A stretch of 64,000 bases of DNA. Source: Arthrobacter sp. U41. GTDB lineage: Bacteria; Actinomycetota; Actinomycetes; Actinomycetales; Micrococcaceae. Below are positions 27,894-36,078 of the stretch, in pieces. The stretch covers positions 186,001 through 250,000 of the forward strand of contig NZ_VEGI01000002.1 of NCBI RefSeq assembly GCF_007679325.1, in the 5' to 3' direction. Every line of letters starts with the position of its first letter. Within the stretch, counting starts at the first letter, position 1. A model generated the notes under the pieces. That model was not told the DNA's origin. It did no database searches and saw only the letters and a list, made by a program, of their open reading frames with translations. A program made the translations under genes and the position numbers.

Positions 27894-29027
27894 GTGTCCA
27901 TCAGCGCCGAGAACACGACTCACGAATCAGTGGCCGCCGGGCACACTGCTCCGGAGCCGACGCCCGAAGAGGCTGCCCAGCTGCAGGAGCTGTACCGGGA
28001 TTTTGACCGCGAGAACCTGATCCCGCTGTGGACCGAGATCGCGGACCTTATGCCGATGGTCCCGAGTCCCAAGGCGGTGCCTCACGTGTGGCGGTGGAGC
28101 GACCTGTACCCGCTGGCTGCCCGCGCCGGAGACCTGGTCCCGGTGGGCCGCGGCGGGGAACGCCGCGCCATTGCCCTGGCCAACCCCGGTCTGGCCGGGA
28201 CGCCGTACGCCACCCCGACCCTGTGGGCGGCCATCCAGTACCTTGGTGCCCGCGAGACCGCCCCGGAACACCGCCACTCGCAGAACGCTTTCCGCTTCGT
28301 CGTCGAGGGTGAAGGTGTCTGGACGGTGGTGAACGGGGATCCGGTCCGGATGTCCCGCGGCGACTTCCTGCTCACCCCGGGCTGGAACTTCCACGGCCAC
28401 CACAACGACACCGATGAGCCGATGGCCTGGATCGACGGCCTGGACATCCCGTTCGTGCACTACGCCGACGCCGGCTTCTTCGAGTTCGGCACCGAACGCG
28501 TCACGGACGAGGCCACCCCGGACATCTCCCGTTCCGAGCGGCTCTGGGCCCACCCGGGCCTGCGCCCGCTCTCGGGCCTGGATGACACCACCAGCTCCCC
28601 CATCGCGGCGTACCGCTGGGAATACACGGACCGGGCCCTGCGCGAGCAGCTGCTGCTCGAGGACGAGGGCCACCCGGCCACCGTGTCCCAGGGCCACGCC
28701 GCGGTCCGCTTCACCAACCCCACCACCGGCGGGGACGTGATGCCCACCATCCGGGCCGAATTCCACCGGCTCCGCGCCGGCGCCTCCACCGAGCCGCTCC
28801 ACGAGGTCGGCTCCAGCGTCTGGCAGGTCTTCGAAGGCTCCGGCTCCGTGGTCCTCAACGGCGAAACCAGGACCCTGGCGAAGGGCGACCTCTTCGTCGT
28901 CCCGTCCTGGGCCGCCTGGTCACTCCAGGCGGAAACGGAGTTTGATCTGTTCCGCTTCAGCGACGCCCCCATTTTCGAACGGCTGAACTTCAACCGCACC
29001 TACATCGAAGGACGCAACAACAAATGA
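27894..29027 (+). CDS. Gentisate 1,2-dioxygenase
   Basis: Double-cupin Fe(II) ring-cleavage enzyme of 377 aa converting gentisate to maleylpyruvate. Cupin one carries the metal ligands in APEHRHSQNAFRFVVEG and GWNFHGHHND; cupin two begins RLRAGASTEPLHEVGSS and contains GDLFVVPSWAAW. GTG 27894 is chosen because GAGGAGG lies 5 nt upstream; an in-frame ATG at 27861 has no such signal. Overlaps the next gene by 4 nt. Confidence 0.93.
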   Translation: MSISAENTTHESVAAGHTAPEPTPEEAAQLQELYRDFDRENLIPLWTEIADLMPMVPSPKAVPHVWRWSDLYPLAARAGDLVPVGRGGERRAIALANPGLAGTPYATPTLWAAIQYLGARETAPEHRHSQNAFRFVVEGEGVWTVVNGDPVRMSRGDFLLTPGWNFHGHHNDTDEPMAWIDGLDIPFVHYADAGFFEFGTERVTDEATPDISRSERLWAHPGLRPLSGLDDTTSSPIAAYRWEYTDRALREQLLLEDEGHPATVSQGHAAVRFTNPTTGGDVMPTIRAEFHRLRAGASTEPLHEVGSSVWQVFEGSGSVVLNGETRTLAKGDLFVVPSWAAWSLQAETEFDLFRFSDAPIFERLNFNRTYIEGRNNK

Positions 29028-29857
29028 GACTCCTCACCCTCCGCACCTCTGTTGGGGACAAGACAGTAACGAAGGCCGTGCGCCAGGACGGCGACACCCT
29101 CACCGAGATCGACGGCTTCGCCGACGTCGGAGAGCTGCTCCGCTCAGAGGGCTGGGAGGCGACCGCGCAGAACGCGAACGGCGCCACGCACCCGCTCGAC
29201 GGCGCGGACCTGGCCGCCGTGGTCCCCTCCCCCGGCAAGATCATCTGCGTGGGCCACAACTACCGCAACCACATCAAGGAAATGGGCCGGGAAGTCCCCG
29301 AGTTCCCCACCCTGTTCGCCAAGTACCAGGAATCCCTGATCGGCCCGAACGACGACCTGGCCCTGCCGCAGGAATCGGACACGGTTGACTGGGAGTCCGA
29401 ACTCGCCGTCGTCATCGGCAAGAAGGGCCGCCGGATCGCCGAGGCCGACGCCCCGGCCCACATCGCCGGGTACGCCGTGCTCAACGACGTGTCCATGCGC
29501 GACTACCAGTTCCGCACCGTCCAGTGGCTGCAGGGCAAGACCTGGGAGAAGTCCACCCCGTTCGGACCCGCCCTGGTCACCAAGGACGAGTTCAGCGGCG
29601 GCCTCATGACCACCGCGGTGGACGGTGACATCCAGCAGCAGACCCCCACGAACGACGTCGTCTTCACGCCCGAGTTCCTGGTCTCCTACATCTCCACCAT
29701 CATCACGCTGAACCCCGGCGACGTCATCGCCACCGGCACCCCCGGCGGAGTGGGCCACGCCCAGGACCCCAAGCGCTACCTGCAGGAAGGCCAGATCCTG
29801 GTCACCACCATCGAGGGGCTCGGACAGCTGAAGAACCGCGTGGTCAAGGAAGCCTGA
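29024..29857 (+). CDS. Fumarylpyruvate hydrolase (FAH family)
   Basis: A 277-aa fumarylacetoacetase-fold hydrolase splitting fumarylpyruvate to fumarate and pyruvate. Metal ligands are in WESELAVVIGKKG and VLNDVSMRDYQ; GKIICVGHNYRNH and IATGTPGGVGHA are family blocks. Start overlaps the dioxygenase stop (ATGA), and its own stop overlaps the isomerase ATG by 1 nt. Confidence 0.92.
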   Translation: MRLLTLRTSVGDKTVTKAVRQDGDTLTEIDGFADVGELLRSEGWEATAQNANGATHPLDGADLAAVVPSPGKIICVGHNYRNHIKEMGREVPEFPTLFAKYQESLIGPNDDLALPQESDTVDWESELAVVIGKKGRRIAEADAPAHIAGYAVLNDVSMRDYQFRTVQWLQGKTWEKSTPFGPALVTKDEFSGGLMTTAVDGDIQQQTPTNDVVFTPEFLVSYISTIITLNPGDVIATGTPGGVGHAQDPKRYLQEGQILVTTIEGLGQLKNRVVKEA

Positions 29858-30609
29858 TGGTTGCCCGCCACGACCAGACGACGGACCCGGAGCTGCTCGC
29901 GGCCCTGCTGCAGGCGCGCCGGGGCACGGCGTTCTTCGCCCGCAAGCTCAACGAGCTCTCCGACGCGGAGCTCGACGGCGATTCGCTGCTGCCGGGCTGG
30001 ACCCGCCGGCACATCACGGCGCACATCGGCTACAACGCCCGGGCCATCGCCCGGCTCATCGAGTGGGCGGCCACCGGGGTGGAAACCCCGATGTACCCCT
30101 CCACCGAGGTCCGTGACCACGAGATCAACTTCGGCGCCACCCTGAGCCCGATCGCGCTGCGGCACCTCTTCGACCACTCCGCCGTGCACCTGAACGTCGA
30201 ATGGCGGGACCTGCCCGAGGACGCCTGGCACCACAACGTCCGGACCATCCAGGGCCGGGAAGTGCCCGCCACGGAAACGGTCTGGATGCGCAGCCGCGAA
30301 GTCTGGATGCACGCCGTCGACCTCGCCAACGGCGCAGCGTTCCGCGACATCCCGGTCCCCGTCCTGGAACGGCTCCTGGCGGACATCACCGGCGCCTGGA
30401 AAACCCGCGGCACCGACGTGGGTCTTGTGGTCAAGGTAACGGACCGCGACCTCACCTTCGGGGACACGACGACGGCGTCCCCCACCGTGGTCTCCGGACC
30501 GCTGGCCGCCGTCGTCGAATGGGCTGCAGGCCGCGGCAACGGCGGCGTCACCGCCGCCGGGCCTGGCGCTACCAATGGCGCAGTTCCGGCCGCGCCGAAG
30601 TGGATCTGA
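29857..30609 (+). CDS. Mycothiol-dependent maleylpyruvate isomerase
   Basis: A 250-aa DinB-like four-helix-bundle protein that isomerises maleylpyruvate to fumarylpyruvate using mycothiol instead of glutathione. The metal-binding His pattern is visible in GWTRRHITAHIGYNARA, with further ligands in the E/H of SREVWMHAVDL near residue 150. The last gene of the gentisate operon, followed by a strong terminator. Confidence 0.9.
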   Translation: MVARHDQTTDPELLAALLQARRGTAFFARKLNELSDAELDGDSLLPGWTRRHITAHIGYNARAIARLIEWAATGVETPMYPSTEVRDHEINFGATLSPIALRHLFDHSAVHLNVEWRDLPEDAWHHNVRTIQGREVPATETVWMRSREVWMHAVDLANGAAFRDIPVPVLERLLADITGAWKTRGTDVGLVVKVTDRDLTFGDTTTASPTVVSGPLAAVVEWAAGRGNGGVTAAGPGATNGAVPAAPKWI

Positions 30610-30626
30610 GGCTCGATAAACGACCG

Positions 30627-30662
30627 ATAAGCGGGAGGCCCCCTCGGAGGCCTCCCGCTTAT
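30627..30662 (+). terminator. Terminator of the gentisate operon
   Basis: 14-bp perfect stem ATAAGCGGGAGGCC / GGCCTCCCGCTTAT with an 8-nt loop, 17 nt after the isomerase stop; a short TTG-rich stretch follows. Confidence 0.85.
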
Positions 30663-30677
30663 TGCTTGGTTGCCTCC

Positions 30678-30755
30678 GTCCGGGGGCACTTTGAGGGCGA
30701 TGTTCGACGCCGGCGCCCTGGCTGACGGCGTGTCCGCGCCAAAGTGCCCCCGGAC
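30678..30755. repeat. Intergenic inverted repeat carrying GGGGGCACTTT (copy 1)
   Basis: 16-bp perfect inverted repeat GTCCGGGGGCACTTTG / CAAAGTGCCCCCGGAC with a 46-nt spacer that itself contains GGGCG / CGCCC arms, giving a branched fold. Lies between the convergent gentisate operon and the MFS exporter gene. A shorter relative with the same AAGTGCCCCC arm is at 61171-61209. Confidence 0.75.
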
Positions 30756-30769
30756 CGCAGCCGCCGTGC

Positions 30770-32239
30770 TCAGCCCAGATGGACGATCGGAGCGTCACCG
30801 TCCGTGCCGGCGAATTTCCTGCGGTCGATGGTGATGAGCAGCAGGGCGATGGGAGCGATCAGGATTGCGACGCCCGCGGCCCAGAGGAACACCATCGAGT
30901 AGCCGGTAGAAAGCGCCGCCAGAGAAACGCCGCCGGCTGTTGCGGCCGCGGCGATGGTGCTGAACAGGGCGATGCCCAGGGAACCGCCGATCTGCTGCGA
31001 GGCGTTGACCAAAGCGCTGGCCACGCCGGAATCATCCTGGTCCACGCCGAACAGGGCAAGGTTCTGCATCGGCACAAAGACCATGCCCAGCCCGACTCCC
31101 AGCAGGAGCAGCGCGGGCAGCATGTTGACGAAGTAGCTCCCGTCGGCGCTGACCTGCGTGAGCCACAGCATCGCAGCCGCCATAAAGACCGGGCCCGCCG
31201 CCGTCGGGATCTTTGCGCCCAGTTTCGGCAGGTTCTTCGCCACAAGCCCTGCCGTGATGATGAGCGCCACCGTCATGGGCAGGGAGGCCAGGCCGGCGAG
31301 GAACGGGGCGAAGCCCAGCACGATCTGGATGTAGAAGTTGATGAAGAGGATGCCGCCGATGAGGACCGCGCCGGACAGGAGCGCGGCCAGGAAGGCCGCC
31401 CCGCGGTTCCGCTCGGTGGCCACGCGCAGAGGCAGCAGGGGGTGCCGGACCTTACGCTCGACGGCGACGAACAGCGCCATGAGCACCGCGCCGGCGGCAA
31501 TGAAACCCCAGGCTTCGGGGGCGTCCCAGCCGTGCTCCGCGTTGGTGAAGCCGTACACAAGGGATCCCAGGCCCAGGGCGGCGAGGACCACTCCGGGCCA
31601 GTCGTACTTTGTGGAGCCCTGCGCCTTGCTTTCACTGACGAGTGACCAGACGCCGACGAGCGCGACGATGGCGATGGGCACGTTCACGAAGAAGCACCAG
31701 CGCCAGCTCACATGTTCCGTCAGGAACCCGCCCAGCAGCACGCCGACGGCGGCGCCGACGCCGGTGATGGAGCCGAAGATCGCGAACGCCGTGCCGCGGT
31801 CCTTCCCGCCCGGGAAAGCGACCGTCAGGAGCGCGAGGGCGGCGGGGGCCAGCAGCGCGGCGAACACACCCTGGAGTGCGCGGGCGCCGATGAGTTCCCA
31901 CGGCTGCTGCGCGATGCCGCCGATCAGGGACGCGGCGGCAAAACCGACGGCGGCCACGATAAACGCCCGTTTGCGGCCCCAGAAGTCCGCGATCCGGCCG
32001 CCGAGCAGCAGGAAGGCGCCGAAAGCCAGGGCGTAGGCCGTGACCACCCAGGAACGCGTCGAGTCACTGATGCCCATCTCGGTCTGCAGGCGCGGCAGTG
32101 CCAGGTTCACGATGGTGCCGTCCAGGACCACCATGAACTGCGCGAGGGCAAGGAACACCAGCGCCCACCACCGCTTCCCGTTGCCGCTCCCCTGCTGTAC
32201 GCCTGCAGCTGCTAACTGTGTTGCCACGCTAAGATCCAC
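30770..32239 (-). CDS. MFS multidrug exporter, EmrB/QacA (DHA2) type
   Basis: A 489-aa 14-helix proton-driven exporter. Hallmarks are motif A GGRIADFWGRKRAF and motif D1 LDGTIVNLALPRLQ, plus motif C GSITGVGAAVGVLLGGFLT. The GTG at 32239 sits just after GAAGG and a few nucleotides from the operator; an in-frame GTG at 32227 is possible. It lies downstream of a marR gene in the same direction with an AT-rich palindrome between, suggesting MarR-controlled expression. Confidence 0.88.
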   Translation of the reverse strand: MDLSVATQLAAAGVQQGSGNGKRWWALVFLALAQFMVVLDGTIVNLALPRLQTEMGISDSTRSWVVTAYALAFGAFLLLGGRIADFWGRKRAFIVAAVGFAAASLIGGIAQQPWELIGARALQGVFAALLAPAALALLTVAFPGGKDRGTAFAIFGSITGVGAAVGVLLGGFLTEHVSWRWCFFVNVPIAIVALVGVWSLVSESKAQGSTKYDWPGVVLAALGLGSLVYGFTNAEHGWDAPEAWGFIAAGAVLMALFVAVERKVRHPLLPLRVATERNRGAAFLAALLSGAVLIGGILFINFYIQIVLGFAPFLAGLASLPMTVALIITAGLVAKNLPKLGAKIPTAAGPVFMAAAMLWLTQVSADGSYFVNMLPALLLLGVGLGMVFVPMQNLALFGVDQDDSGVASALVNASQQIGGSLGIALFSTIAAAATAGGVSLAALSTGYSMVFLWAAGVAILIAPIALLLITIDRRKFAGTDGDAPIVHLG

Positions 32240-32243
32240 CCTT

Positions 32244-32279
32244 CAAAGTAACAATACTTATAAAAGTATAACTACTTTG
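32244..32279. promoter_or_regulatory. Nested MarR-type operator upstream of the exporter
   Basis: Inner perfect palindrome ATACTT-ATAA-AAGTAT (32254-32269) nested in outer arms CAAAGTA ... TACTTTG (32244-32279). Strikingly AT-rich against its surroundings and only 5 nt from the exporter start. Confidence 0.72.
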
Positions 32280-32315
32280 GAGGAGTGGTCCGGGTAGCGA
32301 TTGCGATGATGCGGA

Positions 32316-32789
32316 CTACTCGGGTTCGGCGAGCAGCGCCGCGAGCCGTTGCAGGGCGGGCAGGCTGGCGGCGATCTGCTCGCGCTCTTCGGGCAGCAGC
32401 CGGGAGCTTGCCGAGGACAGCGCCTCGGCCCAGGCGCCTTCAAGAAGCGCTTTGATCCGTTGGGATTCCGCCGTCGGGTGGAGGGCGACGTAGCGCTTGT
32501 CGGCCGGGTCGCGGACCCGGGTGACGAGGCCCCCGGCGACCAGCTCGCGGAGCTGGACGCTGACGTTGCTGAACTGCCGGCCCAGGCGGGAGGCGACTTC
32601 CGCGACAGTGATACCCGGGTGGCTTTCGATGACCCGGAGGATTTCGAGCACCCCGTTGGAGAGCGGCCGGACGCCGGTGTCATTGTGCGATTTCCGGCGG
32701 ATATCGGAGGAAATATCGATCACCGAGACCGCCAGGGCGCGGTGGTCCACAGCCTCCGCCGGTCCTTCTTTTGCGCCAGCACTTTCCAT
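32316..32789 (-). CDS. MarR-family transcriptional regulator
   Basis: A 157-aa winged-helix regulator. Recognition region: ITVAEVASRLGRQFSNVSVQLRELVAGGL; wing: RVRDPADKRYVALHPT. The C-terminal helix forms the dimer interface. A TATGCT -10 is 6 nt before the ATG. Likely repressor of the downstream MFS exporter through the nested palindrome. Confidence 0.87.
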   Translation of the reverse strand: MESAGAKEGPAEAVDHRALAVSVIDISSDIRRKSHNDTGVRPLSNGVLEILRVIESHPGITVAEVASRLGRQFSNVSVQLRELVAGGLVTRVRDPADKRYVALHPTAESQRIKALLEGAWAEALSSASSRLLPEEREQIAASLPALQRLAALLAEPE

Positions 32790-32795
32790 TCCCTA

Positions 32796-32801
32796 AGCAT
32801 A
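32796..32801 (-). promoter_or_regulatory. -10 hexamer of leaderless marR gene
   Basis: TATGCT, 6 nt before the ATG at 32789 on the minus strand. Confidence 0.5.
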
Positions 32802-32963
32802 GGCTTCGGGCCGGCCCGGCCCCTGCGGCCCGGCGGGCGGGCGCGCCGGACGGGCCCGCACATCCGACCGGCGGACGGGCCGTCTTTCCTTTTGCGGCGG
32901 GAACAGGCAATAATCGGATTGGTCAGCATACTTATCAATTCCAGTAATGACTGAAGGAGCGGC

Positions 32964-34139
32964 ATGAGGGCACTTACCTGGCAGGGAAAGCGGTCGGTCA
33001 GCGTGGAGGAAGTTCCGGACCCGGTAATCCAGGAACCGACGGACGCGATCGTAAAAATCACTTCATCGGCGATCTGCGGTTCCGACCTCCACTTGTACGA
33101 GGTGCTCGGGCCATACATGAAGGCCGGCGACATCCTGGGCCACGAGCCCATGGGCATCGTCCAGGAGGTCGGCCCCGCGGTCTCGGCCCTCAAGCCCGGC
33201 GACAGGGTGGTAATCCCGTTCAACATTTCCTGCGGCCACTGCTGGATGTGCAGGCAAGGCCTGCAGTCCCAGTGCGAGACCACACAGGTCCACGCCCATA
33301 ACAGCGGAGCTAGCCTGTTCGGCTTCTCCGAGCTGTACGGCTCGGTCCCCGGCGGCCAGGCAGAGTACCTGCGCGTGCCCCACGCCGACTACGGGCCGAT
33401 CAAGGTGGGGCAGGAACTGCCCGACGAGCGGTACCTCTACCTTTCCGACATTCTTCCCACAGCCTGGCAGGGCGTCAAATACGCAGACGTCCCCGACGGC
33501 GGGACGCTGGCCGTCTTCGGGCTGGGTCCGGTGGGGCAGTTCGCCAGCAGGATCGGCCGGCACCTCGGCCAGCGGGTCATCGCCGTCGAGCCGGTTCCGG
33601 AGCGCCGCCGCATGGCCGAGAGGCACGGCGTGGAAACGGTCGATTTCACCAAAGACATCGGCGACCAGCTTCGCGACATGACCGGCGGCCGGGGCCCTGA
33701 CGCGGTGGTCGACGCCGTCGGCATGGAAGCGCACAATTCGCCCGTCGGGGCCTTTGCCCAGAATGCGGTGGGCCTGCTGCCCGATGCCTTGGCCAAGAAA
33801 GCTATGGAGACTGCCGGCGTCGACCGGCTGACAGTCCTCCACGCTGCCATCGACTCCGTGCGCCGGGGCGGGACCGTCTCGCTCAGCGGGGTGTACGGGG
33901 GCACAGCCAGCCCCATGCCCCTGCTCACTATGTTCGACAAGCAGATCCAGCTGCGGATGGGCCAGTGCAACGTCCGCCGGTGGACGGACGAGCTGCTCCC
34001 GCTGGTGGAGGACTCCGCAGACCCGCTCGGCGTCATGGACCTCAAAACCCACGAGGTCTCCCTCGACGGCGCCGCGGCCGCCTACGAGATCTTCCAGAAG
34101 AAAGAAGACGGCTGCATCAAGGTAGTGCTGAAGCCGTAG
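32964..34139 (+). CDS. Zinc-dependent alcohol dehydrogenase (formaldehyde dehydrogenase-like)
   Basis: Medium-chain dehydrogenase of 391 aa. Catalytic zinc ligands: CGSDLH near residue 38 and GHEPMG near 60. Structural zinc cluster: CGHCWMCRQGLQSQC near 91-105. Rossmann motif GLGPVGQFASRIG near residue 185. The long insertion around 260-290 matches the glutathione-independent formaldehyde dehydrogenase branch, whose substrates vary. GAAGGAG is 4 nt before the ATG. Confidence 0.87.
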   Translation: MRALTWQGKRSVSVEEVPDPVIQEPTDAIVKITSSAICGSDLHLYEVLGPYMKAGDILGHEPMGIVQEVGPAVSALKPGDRVVIPFNISCGHCWMCRQGLQSQCETTQVHAHNSGASLFGFSELYGSVPGGQAEYLRVPHADYGPIKVGQELPDERYLYLSDILPTAWQGVKYADVPDGGTLAVFGLGPVGQFASRIGRHLGQRVIAVEPVPERRRMAERHGVETVDFTKDIGDQLRDMTGGRGPDAVVDAVGMEAHNSPVGAFAQNAVGLLPDALAKKAMETAGVDRLTVLHAAIDSVRRGGTVSLSGVYGGTASPMPLLTMFDKQIQLRMGQCNVRRWTDELLPLVEDSADPLGVMDLKTHEVSLDGAAAAYEIFQKKEDGCIKVVLKP

Positions 34140-34179
34140 CCGGACAATCCCCGTGTTCCGAACCACGAAAGGCATAACC

Positions 34180-34413
34180 ATGGACACCTACCATCCCGAA
34201 AATGACCCGGCCAACCCGGATCCGCCACAGCCCGGGCACTGCGCGGAGCGTCCGGACGATCACGGCGCGGAAGCAGCCGATCCGGCATCCTCGGCCAACC
34301 CGGATCCGCTGAGCGGGAACGTCACGGGACTGGAGCCCGGCGGCGGCGTTCCTCCGGGAGAGACCCCGCCGGCCGAGGACCAGATGAGCCGCGACCAGGG
34401 CCACGAGGAGTAG
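34180..34413 (+). CDS. Small proline-rich protein resembling DUF6480
   Basis: A 77-aa, highly acidic and Pro/Gly-rich protein, probably disordered. The tail GLEPGGGVPPGETPPAED is what I recall as the DUF6480 signature (unverified). GAAAGG lies 7 nt before ATG 34180. It follows the dehydrogenase by 40 nt and is closed by a strong hairpin, so the two are likely one transcript. No function known. Confidence 0.72.
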   Translation: MDTYHPENDPANPDPPQPGHCAERPDDHGAEAADPASSANPDPLSGNVTGLEPGGGVPPGETPPAEDQMSRDQGHEE

Positions 34414-34415
34414 CG

Positions 34416-34448
34416 CGGCGGGCCGGGCACCGGGTGCCCGGCCCGCCG
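34416..34448 (+). terminator. Terminator after the DUF6480-like gene
   Basis: 15-bp perfect stem CGGCGGGCCGGGCAC / GTGCCCGGCCCGCCG with a 3-nt loop, starting 3 nt after the stop codon, followed by TGGTGTTT. Confidence 0.8.
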
Positions 34449-34501
34449 TGGTGTTTCCGGCGGACGGTGCGTGCCGCGGTCGGCCCTGACATGCTTGTGA
34501 G

Positions 34502-35317
34502 GTGACATCGATCTCGACGGAAAGTCAGCGCACCGCGCTCAGCTGGAAACTGGTGCCGGCGGGGCTTGTCTCGGTGGCCGGCGTGCTGCTGTTCGGCGTT
34601 GAGAATGACGTTGGCTACGGAGTCCTTGCTTTGGGCTTGGTCGCGGCGACTTTCGTCGACCGCGCGTTGATGCGGCACCTTGCGCTGATCGCGGCGGGAA
34701 TGGTCACCATCAGCCTGGTGCCGCTGAACGCTGACTTGAGCATCCAGCACATGATCCTGATGGGCGGTGCCCTCGCGCTGGCCGTGCTGGTTCCGTGGCT
34801 GGTGTCGCGCTTCGTTTACGGGGAGAGGATCATCAGATTTCCGGTGAAGACCGGCCGTAAATGGCCGCTGACCGCGAAGCTGTACCTGATCGGCGTCGTG
34901 CTGCTCGGATACTTCATCCTGCCGGCGTACCTGATCCGCACCGGGGTCTACCAAAACTGGCCGGACGCCTCCGACCCGACCATCTTTTGGCGGCTCTTTC
35001 TCGGCGTGAACGCTGTGGGCATCTGGGACGAACTGTTCTTCATCTGCACCACGTTCACCCTGCTGCGGCAACACTTTCCGGACTGGCTGGCCAACATCCT
35101 GCAGGCCGTAGTGTTCTCGTCATTCCTGTGGGAGATCGGCTACCAGGCCTGGGGACCGCTTCTGACGTTCCCCTTCGCGCTGCTGCAGGGCTACACCTTC
35201 AAGCTGACGAAGTCCCTCACCTACGTCGTGACAGTGCACCTGACCTTCGACTTCGTGCTGTTCCTCGCGCTGGTGCACGCCCACAACCGCGACTGGCTGC
35301 CGGTTTTCCTGTACTGA
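34502..35317 (+). CDS. CPBP-like intramembrane protein with altered protease motif
   Basis: A 271-aa polytopic membrane protein with about eight hydrophobic helices. The C-terminal part is arranged like CPBP (Abi) intramembrane proteases: WDELFFICTTFTLLRQ at the first motif, an amphipathic FSSFLWEIGYQ segment, and VHLTFDFVLF at the last. The canonical EExxxR is here DE without the matching Arg spacing, so protease activity is doubtful. GTG start; a CATGCT near-consensus -10 lies 6 nt upstream. Confidence 0.6.
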   Translation: MTSISTESQRTALSWKLVPAGLVSVAGVLLFGVENDVGYGVLALGLVAATFVDRALMRHLALIAAGMVTISLVPLNADLSIQHMILMGGALALAVLVPWLVSRFVYGERIIRFPVKTGRKWPLTAKLYLIGVVLLGYFILPAYLIRTGVYQNWPDASDPTIFWRLFLGVNAVGIWDELFFICTTFTLLRQHFPDWLANILQAVVFSSFLWEIGYQAWGPLLTFPFALLQGYTFKLTKSLTYVVTVHLTFDFVLFLALVHAHNRDWLPVFLY

Positions 35318-35364
35318 GTCCTGCTTGGAACGAGGGGCCTGGAACGAGGTGTCCGTCGCGCTGA

Positions 35365-35979
35365 TCAGCCTTCGTCGCAGAGCAGGTGATACCAGCTGTC
35401 GGCGAGCACCTCGAGCGCGTGGTCGCGGTTCGGCTCGAGCTTGCGGCGCGTCCAGAGCGTGGCGACATAGTCGAGCTGGGTGAAGGCGAGCGTCCCCCGG
35501 ATGTGGTGCGTTTCCTGAGAGAAGCGGCCGGCCAGTTGCATGCCGCGGACGATGTCGGAGATGACCTCTTCATGCCATCCGCGGACCAAAGCCCGCACCT
35601 CGGGATCGACGGCGGCAGCCTCGTCGAGCACGTCGAGGTACGGGCGGAAGACCGGCCAGAGCGCAGCGCGCGATTCGAGCCAGGCAAGGATTCCGTCCAG
35701 CTCGCCCGCCCGAACCACGTCGACGAGTCCGGCGGCGGTCGTCGCCAGGTCGGGGCCATCCGCGCGGTCGAGCACGGCGTTGACGCGGGCCATGAAGTCC
35801 CGCATCAGGTCAGCACGCGAGGGGTAGTGCGCGTAGAAGGTCGCCCGGGTTGTCCCGGCCCCCACGGCGATCTCGTCGATCGTCGTCGCAGCGTAGCCCT
35901 TCTCGGTGAAGAGCTCCAGCGCGCGGTCGACGATCATGTCGCGGGTGAGCTGCTTCTGGGCCTCTCGCAACGACGACAT
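35365..35979 (-). CDS. TetR-family regulator (copy 1) at the left edge of the catabolic cluster
   Basis: A 204-aa repressor with N-terminal helix-turn-helix: ELFTEKGYAATTIDEIAVGAG and recognition helix TTRATFYAHYPS. It is paralogous to the TetR at 47667: both begin with REAQKQ and share the whole recognition helix. The effector domain (residues 60-204) is Trp/Ala-rich. A TAGGAT -10 lies 6 nt before the ATG. Probable ligand: a substrate or intermediate of the cluster. Confidence 0.87.
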   Translation of the reverse strand: MSSLREAQKQLTRDMIVDRALELFTEKGYAATTIDEIAVGAGTTRATFYAHYPSRADLMRDFMARVNAVLDRADGPDLATTAAGLVDVVRAGELDGILAWLESRAALWPVFRPYLDVLDEAAAVDPEVRALVRGWHEEVISDIVRGMQLAGRFSQETHHIRGTLAFTQLDYVATLWTRRKLEPNRDHALEVLADSWYHLLCDEG

Positions 35980-35985
35980 GAGCCA

Positions 35986-35991
35986 ATCCTA
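35986..35991 (-). promoter_or_regulatory. -10 hexamer of leaderless tetR copy 1
   Basis: TAGGAT, 6 nt before the ATG at 35979 on the minus strand. Confidence 0.5.
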
Positions 35992-36078
35992 TCCATGGTG
36001 TGCGGTAGTTGCCCGGCGGACGAACAAAGATACGCCACGGCAAGCGGCCCGACATGCTGTAAAGCGCGAGGGCGCGCC

